DNA of 64,000 nucleotides from JBBDWJ01 sp963824095 (GCA_963824095.1 CAWGNS010000002.1:102389-166388), one strand, 5' to 3'; shown: positions 1-9,160, numbered from the stretch's first letter. The notes: generated from the sequence alone by a model not told the origin. Program-made: numbers and translations.

Positions 1-411
1 GCCGTGGATCTCTCCGAAGCTAATGTAAAGGTTGAGCAATACAAGCCTCGCCGCATCGTGCTCCAGGTCGAATCCAGCGCCCCAGCCTTCCTGGTAGCCG
101 CAGAGACCAACTATCCCGGCTGGAGAGCCACCATCGACGGCCGCCCGACCCCGATCTACAAAGCAGACGTAGCCTTCCGAGGTCTGCAAGTCCCCGCCGG
201 CCCCCACCAGATAATCCTGGAGTTCAACCCGCCGATCCTAACTTGGTCGGCCGCACTAAGCCTGCTAGCCTGGCTGCTATGGGCGATTGTCTGGAAACCA
301 GTGGGGCAGGCCTCCGGCCTGTCCAAACCCCCACCAACCCAACCAAGAGCAAGACCGGCAGACCGATCTAAGCCAAACCAAAGCCCCCCCACAAAACAAA
401 ACAATCTCTAA
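1..411 (+). CDS. YfhO-like membrane protein, C-terminal part
   Basis: The gene runs in from before the window, so only about the last 136 codons are seen and its start is unknown. The visible part has a beta-rich segment with a 'YPGWRATIDG' motif, then a hydrophobic helix (about residues 77-96) and a basic, proline-rich tail. The motif followed by a last transmembrane helix is typical of the C-terminus of bacterial YfhO-family multi-pass membrane proteins, which are linked to glycosylation of cell-surface polymers. The family call rests on this tail only; the exact role is unknown. Confidence 0.75.
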   Translation, partial: AVDLSEANVKVEQYKPRRIVLQVESSAPAFLVAAETNYPGWRATIDGRPTPIYKADVAFRGLQVPAGPHQIILEFNPPILTWSAALSLLAWLLWAIVWKPVGQASGLSKPPPTQPRARPADRSKPNQSPPTKQNNL

Positions 412-597
412 CCCCAAGCACCAGCCCCTAGTCCAACAACCTGGCCAGGCCAGCGCCCATCCCAACAAACGGGGGCAGGTCATCCCAACATACTGGGGCG
501 GGCCCAAGCCCTGCCCCACCGCTCTTAAACCCCCTAAGGCCCCGGGTCTAAACTTTCCCAACCCACCATCCGATCCCCTAGAAAGACGGAAACCGGC

Positions 598-1371
598 ATG
601 GCAAGAAAAAGCGCCCTGCAACTCCCCATGACATCGCCCCAGCACCTGGAGATCCTGCGCCAGGGAGAAAGCGCCTGGAACCGCCTGCGCCGGCAGCAAC
701 CCGACGACACCGCGCCGGACTTTTCCGGCAGCCACTTCGCCTACGCCGACTTCAGCAATTTCGACCTGCACGGGGTGGTTCTGCAAAAGGCCTACCTGAG
801 GGGGGCGTCGCTGCGCAACGCCTGCCTGCGCCGCGCCGATCTGCAAAGCGCCTACCTGATCGACGCCGACCTCGAACAGGCCGACCTGTCGCAGGCGCGG
901 CTGGTGGCCGTCAACCTCAATGGAGCCAAGCTCGCCCGCTGCGTCTTCCAAAGCGCCAACCTGCGCGAAGCCGATTGCGGTGGAGCCGACCTCTCCGGCG
1001 CCGATTTCACCGACGCCGACATGCACGGCGTCAACCTGCTCGGCGCCAACCTCGAAAGCGCCCGTTTCGTCCGCACCCGCGGCCTGAGCTCGCGGCAACT
1101 CATGGCTGCCCGCAATTGGGAAAAGGCGCTGCTGCACCCCGACCTGGCCGCCCGTCTCGATCTGCCCTCGTTGACCAGCGATGCCGGCGCCGCTTCTGAC
1201 CAACAGCCGGAGTCGGCCGCTCGCGCCGCCGCGCGCCCTCCCGAGGACTCCTACGACACCATCCAAGACCACGCCAACCACGAAAACACGGCCGACCCGG
1301 CCGCGAACGCTCCCCAGCCCGCGCGCCAGGTAGCCGCGCTTTCCTGTTCCTTCGATCCGACCCTGGGCTGA
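598..1371 (+). CDS. pentapeptide-repeat protein
   Basis: A 257-residue protein. From about residue 45 to 165 it is built of A(D/N)Lxx pentapeptides such as ADLQS, ADLEQ, ANLRE, ADLSG and ANLES, which fold as a right-handed quadrilateral beta-helix. The last 80 residues are low-complexity, rich in Ala, Pro and Asp. No signal peptide or catalytic domain is visible. An AGAAAGAC stretch lies a short way upstream of the chosen ATG; a second in-frame ATG ten codons later is also possible. Pentapeptide proteins range from gyrase protectors to scaffolds, and nothing here decides between these. Confidence 0.85.
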   Translation: MARKSALQLPMTSPQHLEILRQGESAWNRLRRQQPDDTAPDFSGSHFAYADFSNFDLHGVVLQKAYLRGASLRNACLRRADLQSAYLIDADLEQADLSQARLVAVNLNGAKLARCVFQSANLREADCGGADLSGADFTDADMHGVNLLGANLESARFVRTRGLSSRQLMAARNWEKALLHPDLAARLDLPSLTSDAGAASDQQPESAARAAARPPEDSYDTIQDHANHENTADPAANAPQPARQVAALSCSFDPTLG

Positions 1372-1533
1372 AACCCCAAGCCCGGCCGCCCTGCTCCGCC
1401 CGGCCTCCTACATCCCACACAGCCTGGCCCCCTACACAGCCTGGCCTCAACGCCCGCCCGGTTTCCCAACCCCCGGCCGCTCTGCTATCCTACCCTCCCG
1501 CTGGGCTTGTTCCGGCGCTGAAGGAGGCTTGAT

Positions 1534-1953
1534 ATGTTCGAGGAGTTCAAGAAGTTCGCGATGCGCGGCAACGTCATGGACATGGCCATCGGCATCATTC
1601 TCGGCGCTGCATTCGGAAAAATCGTCAGCTCGTTCGTGAGCGATATCCTGATGCCGCCGATCGGCATGATGCTGGGCAACGTCGACTTTACCGATCTGTT
1701 TGTGAGTCTTTCCGGAGGCACCTTCGCCACTCTGGAAGCCGCCAAGGAGGCGGGAGCGGTCACCATCAACTACGGCGTCTGGCTCAACACGGTAATCGAC
1801 TTTCTCATCGTGGCGTTCGCGATCTTCCTGGTGGTCAAACAGCTCAACCGCATGAAGAAAAAGGAAGAGGAAAAGCCCGCCGCGCCGCCCGAGCCCCCCA
1901 AGCAAGAGCTGCTGCTGGCCGAAATCCGGGACCTGCTCAAGCAGCGAACCTAA
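1534..1953 (+). CDS. mscL: large-conductance mechanosensitive channel MscL
   Basis: A 139-residue inner-membrane channel that opens under membrane tension to release osmolytes during hypo-osmotic shock. It has the family's N-terminal amphipathic helix (MFEEFKKFAMRGNVMDMAIG), a glycine/alanine-rich first transmembrane helix (residues about 14-45), a periplasmic loop, a second helix (about 85-108) and a charged cytoplasmic bundle starting at the KKKEEEK stretch. Length matches the family (about 130-150). A strong GAAGGAGG ribosome site precedes the ATG. It looks monocistronic. Confidence 0.97.
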   Translation: MFEEFKKFAMRGNVMDMAIGIILGAAFGKIVSSFVSDILMPPIGMMLGNVDFTDLFVSLSGGTFATLEAAKEAGAVTINYGVWLNTVIDFLIVAFAIFLVVKQLNRMKKKEEEKPAAPPEPPKQELLLAEIRDLLKQRT

Positions 1954-2165
1954 CAAAATCCGGCGGGGCCGCCCAAAACCCGGGCCAGGGGGCCGGGGCC
2001 GGACAAATACATAGCCGGCATCGCCTCGCGTGGCGCGGGCCTCCGGCCGGCGGCGTCGGCCTCCGAGTCGACGTTCCTGGGTCGACGTTTCTAGTCTGCG
2101 GCTGGCGAGTTCCACCCTGGCCTGGATCCGAACGTCGCTGCGCCGCCGCGCCAAGCCCTCAAATC

Positions 2166-2432
2166 ATGCAAATCCAAATCCACCAGCTCAACCCAACAAC
2201 CTTCGAAGTCACCGTCGAGGCCCGCGCCACCACGACTCACACGGTGACCCTAACCCCCGGCTACCACCAAAAGCTGACCGGCGGCCGCCTCTCCGCCGAA
2301 CAGCTCATCCGGAACTCTTTCGAATTTCTCCTGGAACGAGAGTCGAACACCAGCATCTTGAGCCGGTTCGACCTGCCGCTGATCCAAACCTATTTCCCCG
2401 ACTACGAGGAAACCATCGCAGAAAACGGCTGA
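2166..2432 (+). CDS. small conserved hypothetical protein
   Basis: An 88-residue soluble protein with no signal peptide or membrane segment. It has a beta-rich first half followed by a helix with the motif 'SFEFLLERESNTSILSRFDL' and an acidic end. I recall the same pattern (FEFLLERE-NTSIL-FDL-I-YFP) in small hypothetical proteins of other bacteria, so the reading frame is probably real, but I know no function. The nearest neighbours are mscL upstream on the same strand and a convergent gene downstream. Confidence 0.7.
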   Translation: MQIQIHQLNPTTFEVTVEARATTTHTVTLTPGYHQKLTGGRLSAEQLIRNSFEFLLERESNTSILSRFDLPLIQTYFPDYEETIAENG

Positions 2433-2513
2433 TCGCGCCCGGCGAAGAGCCTGCTTCCTGCGCCCGCGCCCGAGCCAACGCCCCGCCCAAAGCCGCAACG
2501 GCCGCCGCCATCT

Positions 2514-2555
2514 GTTCGGAAATCCGAACAGCTCGGCTTGTTCGGAAATCCGAAC
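2514..2555. repeat. paired operator-like palindromes
   Basis: The 16-mer GTTCGGAAATCCGAAC occurs at 2514-2529 and again at 2540-2555, start-to-start 26 bp. Each copy has 7-bp arms (GTTCGGA/TCCGAAC) around AA. The form resembles a dimer-binding operator pair, but no gene starts beside it: the neighbours converge. A terminator is less likely because no T-run follows either copy. Confidence 0.6.
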
Positions 2556-2895
2556 TGAAAGCGGTCCTCCGCCAAAAACCGTTCTGAATTCAGAAAATCG
2601 GCCGTTTCCCCTTGCGGAATTGTGAGCGATGACGCCACGATGGACACAATAGCACGCTGGCCTTTACTAGGCAGCGACTCCGGCCGGGGCCTTGCCCCTT
2701 TCCGGTGCTCGGCTCCGGCCGGATCTACGAGCGTAGGACGCAAGCCCGAAGAACCGAAACCGTCCACGACGCCGCGCAAACCAAACGCCGCACGCCGGCT
2801 CCCCGTCCCGCGCGCCACCGCGCACGCCGGTCCACGCATCCCCAGCACCGCCAGAGTTCCCAGGGCCAGCGAGCCCCCAGCGCCACACGACTCCC

Positions 2896-2940
2896 GCGCC
2901 GCGCGACCTAGCGCCGCACGACCTGGCGCCGCACGACCTG
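2896..2940. repeat. three tandem 15-bp units
   Basis: Three consecutive copies of a 15-mer of the form GCGCCGCACGACCTG lie at 2896-2910, 2911-2925 and 2926-2940. The last two are identical and the first differs at two positions. They lie in non-coding sequence and have no evident role. Confidence 0.65.
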
Positions 2941-3017
2941 GCGCAAAAGCAACAGCGCCGGCCAACTGGGCCTTCCATCGCAAAAGCGATTCAGGGTGCG
3001 CGGCGGAATGCCGCAAA

Positions 3018-3509
3018 TCAGAGTTCGCGCCGCAACAGTTCCAGAACGGTTTCCAGATCGCTACGATACAGCGTCCGTTCCGGATCGTGCGCCGACGTCG
3101 GAATAAAGCGCTCGTAGGTTTTGGGCTCCAGCAGCGCCTTGAGTTCGTCAGGCTCGGGCTGGCTGGCCAGCAAGTGCACCCGCAGATCGTTGTATTGCTG
3201 CTCGAGCGAGAAGGTCAGCCATTCGGCAAACACCGACTCGTGGCTGGCGCGCAGCACGCGGTCGGCTTGCGCGTTCGAGTAGATGCGGGCCAGACCCTGG
3301 TGGTGATACTGTCCCGATTCCTGCTTCAAGCAGGAGACGTAGAAAAGCTTGCCCGCCGTGGTGGGCAGTTGCTCCAGCGTCCGCGCCCAGGTGTCGGTCG
3401 CATCCGAATCCACAAACGACGGTCGCGCCGCCTGAATGGCTTCGGTGTGCGCCGCCTGCTGTGTTCTGGCGGCAACCAGCGGTTGATCTGCTGCGTAAGA
3501 CAGAACCAT
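3018..3509 (-). CDS. hypothetical protein
   Basis: A 163-residue soluble protein, mostly helical, with no signal peptide, membrane segment or motif that I recognise. Balanced composition and a frame free of the Arg/Ala bias seen in shadow frames support it as real. The next gene on the same strand (3566-4108) ends upstream of it with a gap of about 55 bp, so the two may be co-transcribed. Only a weak AGGCAAG precedes the ATG. Confidence 0.6.
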   Translation of the reverse strand: MVLSYAADQPLVAARTQQAAHTEAIQAARPSFVDSDATDTWARTLEQLPTTAGKLFYVSCLKQESGQYHHQGLARIYSNAQADRVLRASHESVFAEWLTFSLEQQYNDLRVHLLASQPEPDELKALLEPKTYERFIPTSAHDPERTLYRSDLETVLELLRREL

Positions 3510-3565
3510 TTACTTGCCTGACCCTGACGGTTCCGGAACGTACCCCAGCGGCGCCTCGGCGGCCG

Positions 3566-4108
3566 TTAGGCCCCGGCCGGCTCCATCGCCAGGTTCTCCA
3601 CCGACGAAAGCGTCTCGTAAGCCACGCGGCGAACCCGCCGCAGCGACTCCACCAGTTCGCTCACCGCCAGATCACCCGGCTGATAAGCGTGCAGCATCAG
3701 GTGGATCTGAGCGCTGCTGTACAGACGGTAGAACGTCACCAACTGCCGGACCAGGTTCACACCGAAATCCGGATCTTCGCTGAACGGGGCCAGCAGCCGG
3801 CAAACACCCCAGGCCTCGTGAAAGTCCGAACGGAATTGCCGCAGGTACAGCTTCATCACCTTGCAGCGTGATTGCCGCAGGCTCTTGCGCCGTTCCGCGC
3901 TCAACATCCCGCGATTGGCGAGAAACCGCTCATCATCCTCGGAAAACAAACGCTCGATCGGGCGATAAAAGTCCTGTCCGGCGTATTGTTTCTTCAATTC
4001 GGGCAAATCGGCCGACTGCCGCGTGCCCGAAAACAGCCGCATCAACTCGATGCCGACAACGGCGGCGACAACGAGCAGTACAGCCAGGATGATCAATACT
4101 ATGGTCAC
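3566..4108 (-). CDS. membrane-anchored hypothetical protein
   Basis: The GTG at 4108 is chosen because GGGAAGGAAAA lies just upstream and translation then begins directly with a transmembrane helix (TIVLIILAVLLVVAAVVGIE), giving 180 residues. The open frame extends to 4240 but the added part is Arg/Asp-rich and unlikely to be translated. After the single N-terminal helix comes a cytoplasmic or periplasmic helical domain rich in Arg, Leu and Phe. I recognise no family. It is probably co-transcribed with 3018-3509. Confidence 0.65.
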   Translation of the reverse strand: MTIVLIILAVLLVVAAVVGIELMRLFSGTRQSADLPELKKQYAGQDFYRPIERLFSEDDERFLANRGMLSAERRKSLRQSRCKVMKLYLRQFRSDFHEAWGVCRLLAPFSEDPDFGVNLVRQLVTFYRLYSSAQIHLMLHAYQPGDLAVSELVESLRRVRRVAYETLSSVENLAMEPAGA

Positions 4109-4601
4109 GGTCTTTTCCTTCCCGTCCGATTCGCTTCGTTTCTCATCCCTATCCGTATCGGCCCCGTTCCACCGCTGCGCGTCCGTGGCGTGGTGGTTTC
4201 GCGGCCTACCGGAATTATGCGGCACAATCGCCGCGCCCACAATGGAGCCCGGGTACTGATCGGAATAGAGTTGTTACCTTAGAGGCGCCGGCTCCTCCAC
4301 GCTTCTTTGTCCTACCACCTTGGTTTCGGGGTAACTCCGCGACACTTCACTACTCTTTACAAACTCCTTATTTCTAGCTACTTAGACGCGTTCTCCGAAA
4401 TCGCGTCCGCCGCAATTGTCACTAAATGTAACGAAATGGCCCAATTAGCTACTTACTCCAGAGCCTCTCCACTAGGCATTTTTCCCCTCGCATACCCGAA
4501 ATCAATGTAATAAAGATAACCTTCCTAGCGGGTTCAGGTGAGGTTTTTTACGGCACCGAGGGCGAAAGAGGGGCGATTGGGGGGCGAGAGAGCGGTGAAA
4601 A
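4109..4601. other. intergenic region, AT-richer than surroundings
   Basis: About 490 bases between the starts and ends of two minus-strand genes. Base composition from about 4300 to 4520 is clearly lower in GC than the flanks. It presumably holds the promoter of the 3566-4108 gene and the end of the regulator transcript. A 67-codon open frame at 4307-4510 has no ribosome site or recognisable content. I see no RNA gene. Confidence 0.5.
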
Positions 4602-5399
4602 TCAAGCGGTCTTGGGGCGGCCGGCGAACTTGTACCCTTCGCCGTAGACGGAAATTACGTAGTTGGGCTTGGCCGGATCCTCTTCCAGCTTCTGGCGCAG
4701 CCGGGCAATGTGATTGTCGACGGTGCGCGTCGCCGGGGCCGAGGTGTATCCCCAGATCGCCGTCAGGATCCGCTGCCGCGTCACCACCTCGCCCCGGCAG
4801 CGAATCAGCAACCGCAGGATCTCGTACTCTTTGGGGGTCAGCTCGACTTCCTGGCCGCGGCGCGTGGCGCGGTGCGCCTCGAAATCGAGCATGATCTCAC
4901 CGAAGCTGCAGCGCCGCAGCGGGTCGCCCTGCGACTTGGCGCGCTGCCGCAACTGCACCCGGACGCGCGCGATGAACTCCCGCATCCGGAAAGGCTTGGT
5001 CACGTAATCGTTGGCGCCGACCTCCAGCGCCACCACCACGTCGGTCTCCTCCGATTTCGAGCTGAGCATGATCACCGGCACTTCGTTGCCCCGCTCGCGC
5101 AGCCGGCGGCAAACGTCGAGCCCGCTGATATCGGGCAGCACCACTTCCAGGATCAGCAGATCGACCGCCTCGGCCTCCGCCAGCACGATCGCTTCCTCGC
5201 CCAGCATCGACTGCAGCGGCCGGTAGCCTTCGGCGGCCAGGCTCAAGGCGAGCCCGCGCAAAAGAGGTTCGTCGTTCTGAACGATGAGCACCTTGCGAGC
5301 GGTGCTCGGAGCCGAGCTCAGCGTATGGCTGCGATAGACCGACTGCTGCTGCTCCTGCAGCCGCTGCTGAAGTCGATGAATGCTTGCCATGCCCGCCAA
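4602..5399 (-). CDS. OmpR-type response regulator, phosphoacceptor Asp replaced by Glu
   Basis: A 265-residue DNA-binding regulator. It has a Gln-rich N-terminal extension (1-35), a receiver domain (36-152) and a winged-helix Trans_reg_C domain (about 165-262) with the usual ELTPKEYEILRLL and TRTVDNHIARLRQKLE blocks. The receiver keeps the acidic pocket (N42-D43-E44), the conserved Ser near 113 and Lys135, but at the phosphorylation site the motif reads LLILEVVLPD, so residue 85 is Glu instead of Asp. Glu can mimic phospho-Asp in some receivers, so it may be constitutively active or regulated without phosphorylation. No histidine kinase gene is adjacent. Confidence 0.93.
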   Translation of the reverse strand: MAGMASIHRLQQRLQEQQQSVYRSHTLSSAPSTARKVLIVQNDEPLLRGLALSLAAEGYRPLQSMLGEEAIVLAEAEAVDLLILEVVLPDISGLDVCRRLRERGNEVPVIMLSSKSEETDVVVALEVGANDYVTKPFRMREFIARVRVQLRQRAKSQGDPLRRCSFGEIMLDFEAHRATRRGQEVELTPKEYEILRLLIRCRGEVVTRQRILTAIWGYTSAPATRTVDNHIARLRQKLEEDPAKPNYVISVYGEGYKFAGRPKTA

Positions 5400-5448
5400 G
5401 ATATAGCCCTCTACCTCTGCTCCATACCCAACAAAGAACAGCCTCCTG

Positions 5449-6585
5449 TCACGCCTGCGGCTCGGTGCCCGCCGCGATGCCCAACAGCCCGATCACCGCG
5501 CCGTCGCCGTCGACCAGAGGCGTCTTCTCAAAGCGCGCCGAACCCTCGGCGGTGCCGCGGCGGCCTTTGCCGCGCGGCGCGCCGCTCAACAGCGCCTGCT
5601 CGTCGGCCAGATTGCGTTCGGCCTCCGCCGCCGGCAGCAACTCGAAATCGGTCTTGCCGACAACTTGCTCGACCTCGGAAACCCCCAGCAAGCGGCGGTG
5701 GGCCGCGTTGCTCAACAGAAAGCGGCCGTTGCTGTCTTTCACGAACACCGGCTGCGGCAGCGCGTCAAAGGCATTCCGCAACAGGTTGATCTCGGAGCTG
5801 AGCACGTCTTCGGACTGCCGCGTGGTCAATAACTGCGCCGTGCCCAGCAGCAGGTCGGCGGTTCCCTCGGCTCCGCGCACAAACAGCGTCTCGCGCACGT
5901 GCAGCCAGCACCAGCCCTCCACCGTGCGCAGCCGGAACTCGCTCTCCACCACTTCGTCGCCCGCCAGCGAGCGCGCCTCCCGCATGCGCCGCCGGAAGCC
6001 CTCGCGGTCGTCGGGGTGCACCAGGTCGATGAAGCGCTGCCGCGCCACGGCCTGCCCCGGCCCGTGCGCGGCGCCCAGCAACAGCTCCATCTGCGGACTC
6101 AGGTGGTCGATCTCGAACAACTCGCAGTCGATGACATACAACAGCTCGGCGACCTGGTGGATGAAACGCTGACTTTCGCGCAGCGCCTCGAGCGTCCGCG
6201 CCCGCGCGATCGCGTAGCGGGCCGCCCGCAGCAGCGCCTTGCCGTCTACCTGGCCCTTCACCAGGTAGTCCTGCGCTCCCTTCTCCACCGCGCTGAGAGC
6301 CAGTTCTTCTTCGTCCGACCCGGTCAGCACGATCACCGGGATGCGCGAAACCTGCGCGCGTACCTCGCGCAGCGTCTCCAGCCCGTGGCTATCGGGCAGC
6401 GACAGATCGAGCAGCACGACCTCGATGCCGCCCTCGGCCAGAATCTCCAGCCCAGCCGCCAGTGTGATGGCGTGGTGCAACTCCACCCGCGCCTGCGGCG
6501 CCTCCGCCAGCAGCTCGCGGATCAGCCGCGCCTCGGCGGCGCTGTCTTCGATGAGAAGCATGTTGAGTGGTTGCATCGCGTTCAA
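5449..6585 (-). CDS. receiver-PAS-PAS protein without output domain
   Basis: A 378-residue signalling protein: receiver (about 5-128, with LLIEDS and the phosphoacceptor in VVLLDLSLPD), a PAS_3-like fold (about 140-250, with LVHPDDREGF) and a second PAS (about 265-372). The second PAS ends in GLLGIAAGTEPQA and then stops, where related proteins usually continue into a kinase, GGDEF or EAL module. Its receiver is clearly paralogous to that of the divergent gene at 7040. It could be a truncated relic, or a regulator acting by protein contact. The start may be the first or the fourth codon (MNAM). Confidence 0.9.
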   Translation of the reverse strand: MNAMQPLNMLLIEDSAAEARLIRELLAEAPQARVELHHAITLAAGLEILAEGGIEVVLLDLSLPDSHGLETLREVRAQVSRIPVIVLTGSDEEELALSAVEKGAQDYLVKGQVDGKALLRAARYAIARARTLEALRESQRFIHQVAELLYVIDCELFEIDHLSPQMELLLGAAHGPGQAVARQRFIDLVHPDDREGFRRRMREARSLAGDEVVESEFRLRTVEGWCWLHVRETLFVRGAEGTADLLLGTAQLLTTRQSEDVLSSEINLLRNAFDALPQPVFVKDSNGRFLLSNAAHRRLLGVSEVEQVVGKTDFELLPAAEAERNLADEQALLSGAPRGKGRRGTAEGSARFEKTPLVDGDGAVIGLLGIAAGTEPQA

Positions 6586-7039
6586 CCTTCCTGAGCGGCG
6601 GCCGCGGGATCGCGGAGACCCGGAGAGCGCAGAGCCCCGCCGTTCCGCACGTCCCCTATCCAGTTTCTCCCGCCGGCCGCCGTCGATCTATACATGCGGA
6701 GCCCTTGGGCCGTAGTGAAAAGCGCTGAAAATGCCCTGCAATAAATCCCTTACCAACTGCCTCGGGACGGATGCCTTTTCTAAGAAAAATCCCCATCAGG
6801 AACAGGGTGGGTTCCGATTAGATACGGTCAAGACCTTCTTCCCCTACGAACCGTGCAACCAACCTATAGCTTTACCTCCCCAGGCCTACCTAAACTGATC
6901 ACTTAAGGACGTTCTTCGCTGTTTTGCCCCCCCACATGCCAACGTCCCCCCGGCGCGGGACCCCGCGCCAGCAGCCCGCGGCGGCCCGGCTCCGCGAACC
7001 AACTTGCGCGCCAAGTGACGCCGAAGGTGAGTCCATAGC
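6586..7039. promoter_or_regulatory. divergent intergenic region between two receiver-PAS genes
   Basis: 450 bases separating two divergently transcribed paralogous signalling genes, so it must hold both promoters. The middle (about 6710-6900) is lower in GC than the flanks. I could not assign -10/-35 elements with confidence and see no clear operator. Confidence 0.5.
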
Positions 7040-9160
7040 ATGCGAGAATGGCGGGAACCCGTCTCGATTTTATTGGTGGAGGATAGTAGCGCCGACGCGC
7101 GGCTTTTCCAGGAAATGCTGGCCGAGGGCGACTCGCCGCAGTTTATCCTGCACCACGCCAAAACTCTTGCCGAAGCGACCGGCTTTCTGGAGCACAACCA
7201 GCCCGACGTCATGCTGCTCGACATGGGTCTGCCCGACGCCAGCGGCCTGGAGGGCGTACGCCGCCTGCGCGCCGGTTTCCCCGATGTCCCCCTGATTGTC
7301 TGGACGGGCCTGGCCGACGAGTCGGCCGGCATCTCGGCCGTGCAGCACGGCGCGCAGGACTACCTGGTCAAAGGTTCCGCCGACCGCGCCACGGTGCTGC
7401 GCGCCATGCGCTATGCCATCGAGCGCCACCACAGCGACAGCGGCCTGCTCGCCGACGCCGGGCGCTTTTCGCTCGCTCTCGAAGCCGCCAACGACGGGTT
7501 GTGGGACTGGAACCTCGCCAGCGACACAATGTTCTTCTCCACCCGCTGGAAGGCGATGCTGGGACTCAGCGAAGACGCCGTCAGCAGCAGCCCCAAGGAG
7601 TGGTTCGAGCGGATTCACCCCGACGACCAGGAGCGCGTCAAGCGCGAGATGCGGCAGCATCTGGCCGGCGACACGCCGCGATTTGAAGTCGAGCACCGCG
7701 TGCGCCACACCGATGGCGCCTACCGCTGGGTGGTCAGCCGCGGCCTGGCCGTGCGCGACGCCCAGGGCCAGGCCGTGCGCGTGGCCGGCTCGCAAACCGA
7801 CATCACCTCGCACCGCCTCACCATCGAGCGGCTGCGCGACGACGCCTTTCACGACGCGCTCACCGGCCTGCCCAACCGCCCGCTGCTGCTCGACCGGCTG
7901 GGCCGCGCGGTCAAACGCCTGAAGCGCTACGACAGGTATCACTTCTCGCTACTGTTCCTCGACATCGACCGCTTTAAGGTCGTCAACGACAGCCTCGGCC
8001 ACCTCGCCGGCGACGAACTATTGGTCGCCATCGCGCGCAAGCTCACCTGCTGCGTGCGCGCCACCGACACGGTCGCGCGCCTGGGCGGCGACGAATTCGC
8101 CATCCTGCTCGAAGACCTTGGCGACGTCAATATTTCTAAAAGCGTCGCCGACCGCATCCTCGAGCAACTGCGCCTGCCCATCGAGGTCGAGGGCAAGCCG
8201 GTGTTCGCCACCACCAGCATCGGCATCGTGATGGGCTCGCACCGCTACGATCGCCCCGAAGATGTGCTGCGCGACGCCGACACCGCCATGTACCGCGCCA
8301 AATCACAGGGGCGCAACTGCTTCCAGATCTTCCAGCAGGAAATGCACGACGGCGCGCTATTGCGCCTGGAGCTCGAAAACGACTTGCGCCGCGCCGTCGA
8401 GCGCTACGAGTTCCGCGTCGCCTACCAGCCGATCATGAACCTGAAGACCGGCAACATCGCTGGCTTCGAGGCCCTGGTGCGCTGGTACCGGCCCGACTGC
8501 GGCGTCGTCTTCCCGGCCGACTTCCTGCCCGTCGCCGAAGAAACCGGCGTCATCATCACCGTCGACCGCCTGGTGCTCCACGAGGCCTGCCGCGAATTCC
8601 GCGCCTGGCAGAAGCAGTATCCGCCCGAGACGCCGCTGCGGCTCAGCGTGAACTTCTCGGCGCACCAGTTCCGCCAGGTCGACCTGATCGACGTCACCGA
8701 CCGCATTCTTTCCGAGACCGGCTTCGACCCTCGCAACCTGGCCATCGAGATCACCGAAAGCGCCTACCTCGAGGATCCCGACTCGCTCACCGCCGTGATG
8801 CAGGCGCTCAAGGACCGCGGCATCCACCTGCACGTCGACGACTTCGGCGTCGGCTACTCCTCGTTGAGCTACCTGCGGCGCTTCCCGATCGACGCCGTCA
8901 AGATCGACCGCTCCTTCATCAACCGCGTCGACCAGGCCGACAGCTCCGACAGTCTGGAAATCGTGCGCGCCGTCGTCGCGCTGGCCAAGAGCCTGAAAAT
9001 CGACGTCGTCGCCGAAGGCGTCGAGCGCGAAGAGCAGAAAAGGTATCTGCAGGATCTGGAATGCCCCTACGCCCAGGGCTACCTGTTCGCCAAACCCCTG
9101 GACCCCGACAGCGCCAAGGCATTCCTGGCCGCAAACGTAAAAGCCGCGCAGCCGGCCTAG
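7040..9160 (+). CDS. receiver-PAS-GGDEF-EAL cyclic-di-GMP enzyme
   Basis: A 706-residue cytoplasmic protein for cyclic-di-GMP turnover. Domains in order: receiver (1-128; phosphoacceptor D61 in MLLDMGLPD), PAS_3 (about 140-258; IHPDDQERV), GGDEF (about 262-430) and EAL (about 445-695). The cyclase signature is intact (GGDEF at 349-353) and an RxxD inhibitory site (340-343) lies five residues before it. The phosphodiesterase signature EAL is intact at 477-479, with a DDFGVGYSSL block downstream. Both activities are therefore possible. An AAGGTGAG ribosome site precedes the ATG. The divergent neighbour carries the same kind of receiver but no output. Confidence 0.96.
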   Translation: MREWREPVSILLVEDSSADARLFQEMLAEGDSPQFILHHAKTLAEATGFLEHNQPDVMLLDMGLPDASGLEGVRRLRAGFPDVPLIVWTGLADESAGISAVQHGAQDYLVKGSADRATVLRAMRYAIERHHSDSGLLADAGRFSLALEAANDGLWDWNLASDTMFFSTRWKAMLGLSEDAVSSSPKEWFERIHPDDQERVKREMRQHLAGDTPRFEVEHRVRHTDGAYRWVVSRGLAVRDAQGQAVRVAGSQTDITSHRLTIERLRDDAFHDALTGLPNRPLLLDRLGRAVKRLKRYDRYHFSLLFLDIDRFKVVNDSLGHLAGDELLVAIARKLTCCVRATDTVARLGGDEFAILLEDLGDVNISKSVADRILEQLRLPIEVEGKPVFATTSIGIVMGSHRYDRPEDVLRDADTAMYRAKSQGRNCFQIFQQEMHDGALLRLELENDLRRAVERYEFRVAYQPIMNLKTGNIAGFEALVRWYRPDCGVVFPADFLPVAEETGVIITVDRLVLHEACREFRAWQKQYPPETPLRLSVNFSAHQFRQVDLIDVTDRILSETGFDPRNLAIEITESAYLEDPDSLTAVMQALKDRGIHLHVDDFGVGYSSLSYLRRFPIDAVKIDRSFINRVDQADSSDSLEIVRAVVALAKSLKIDVVAEGVEREEQKRYLQDLECPYAQGYLFAKPLDPDSAKAFLAANVKAAQPA

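Larger units (their letters stand above)
2433..3017. other. convergent intergenic region with palindromes and tandem repeat
   Basis: 585 bases between two convergent genes with no convincing gene. It holds two identical 16-bp imperfect palindromes (2514-2529 and 2540-2555), the 10-bp palindrome CTGAATTCAG at 2584-2593, and three tandem 15-bp units at 2896-2940. Long open frames here on both strands are GC-driven and have arginine/alanine-rich compositions. Confidence 0.6.

Noticed and set aside
4307..4510. 67-codon plus-strand frame
   Set aside because: No ribosome site; Ser/Ala-rich product without similarity; lies in an AT-richer spacer.
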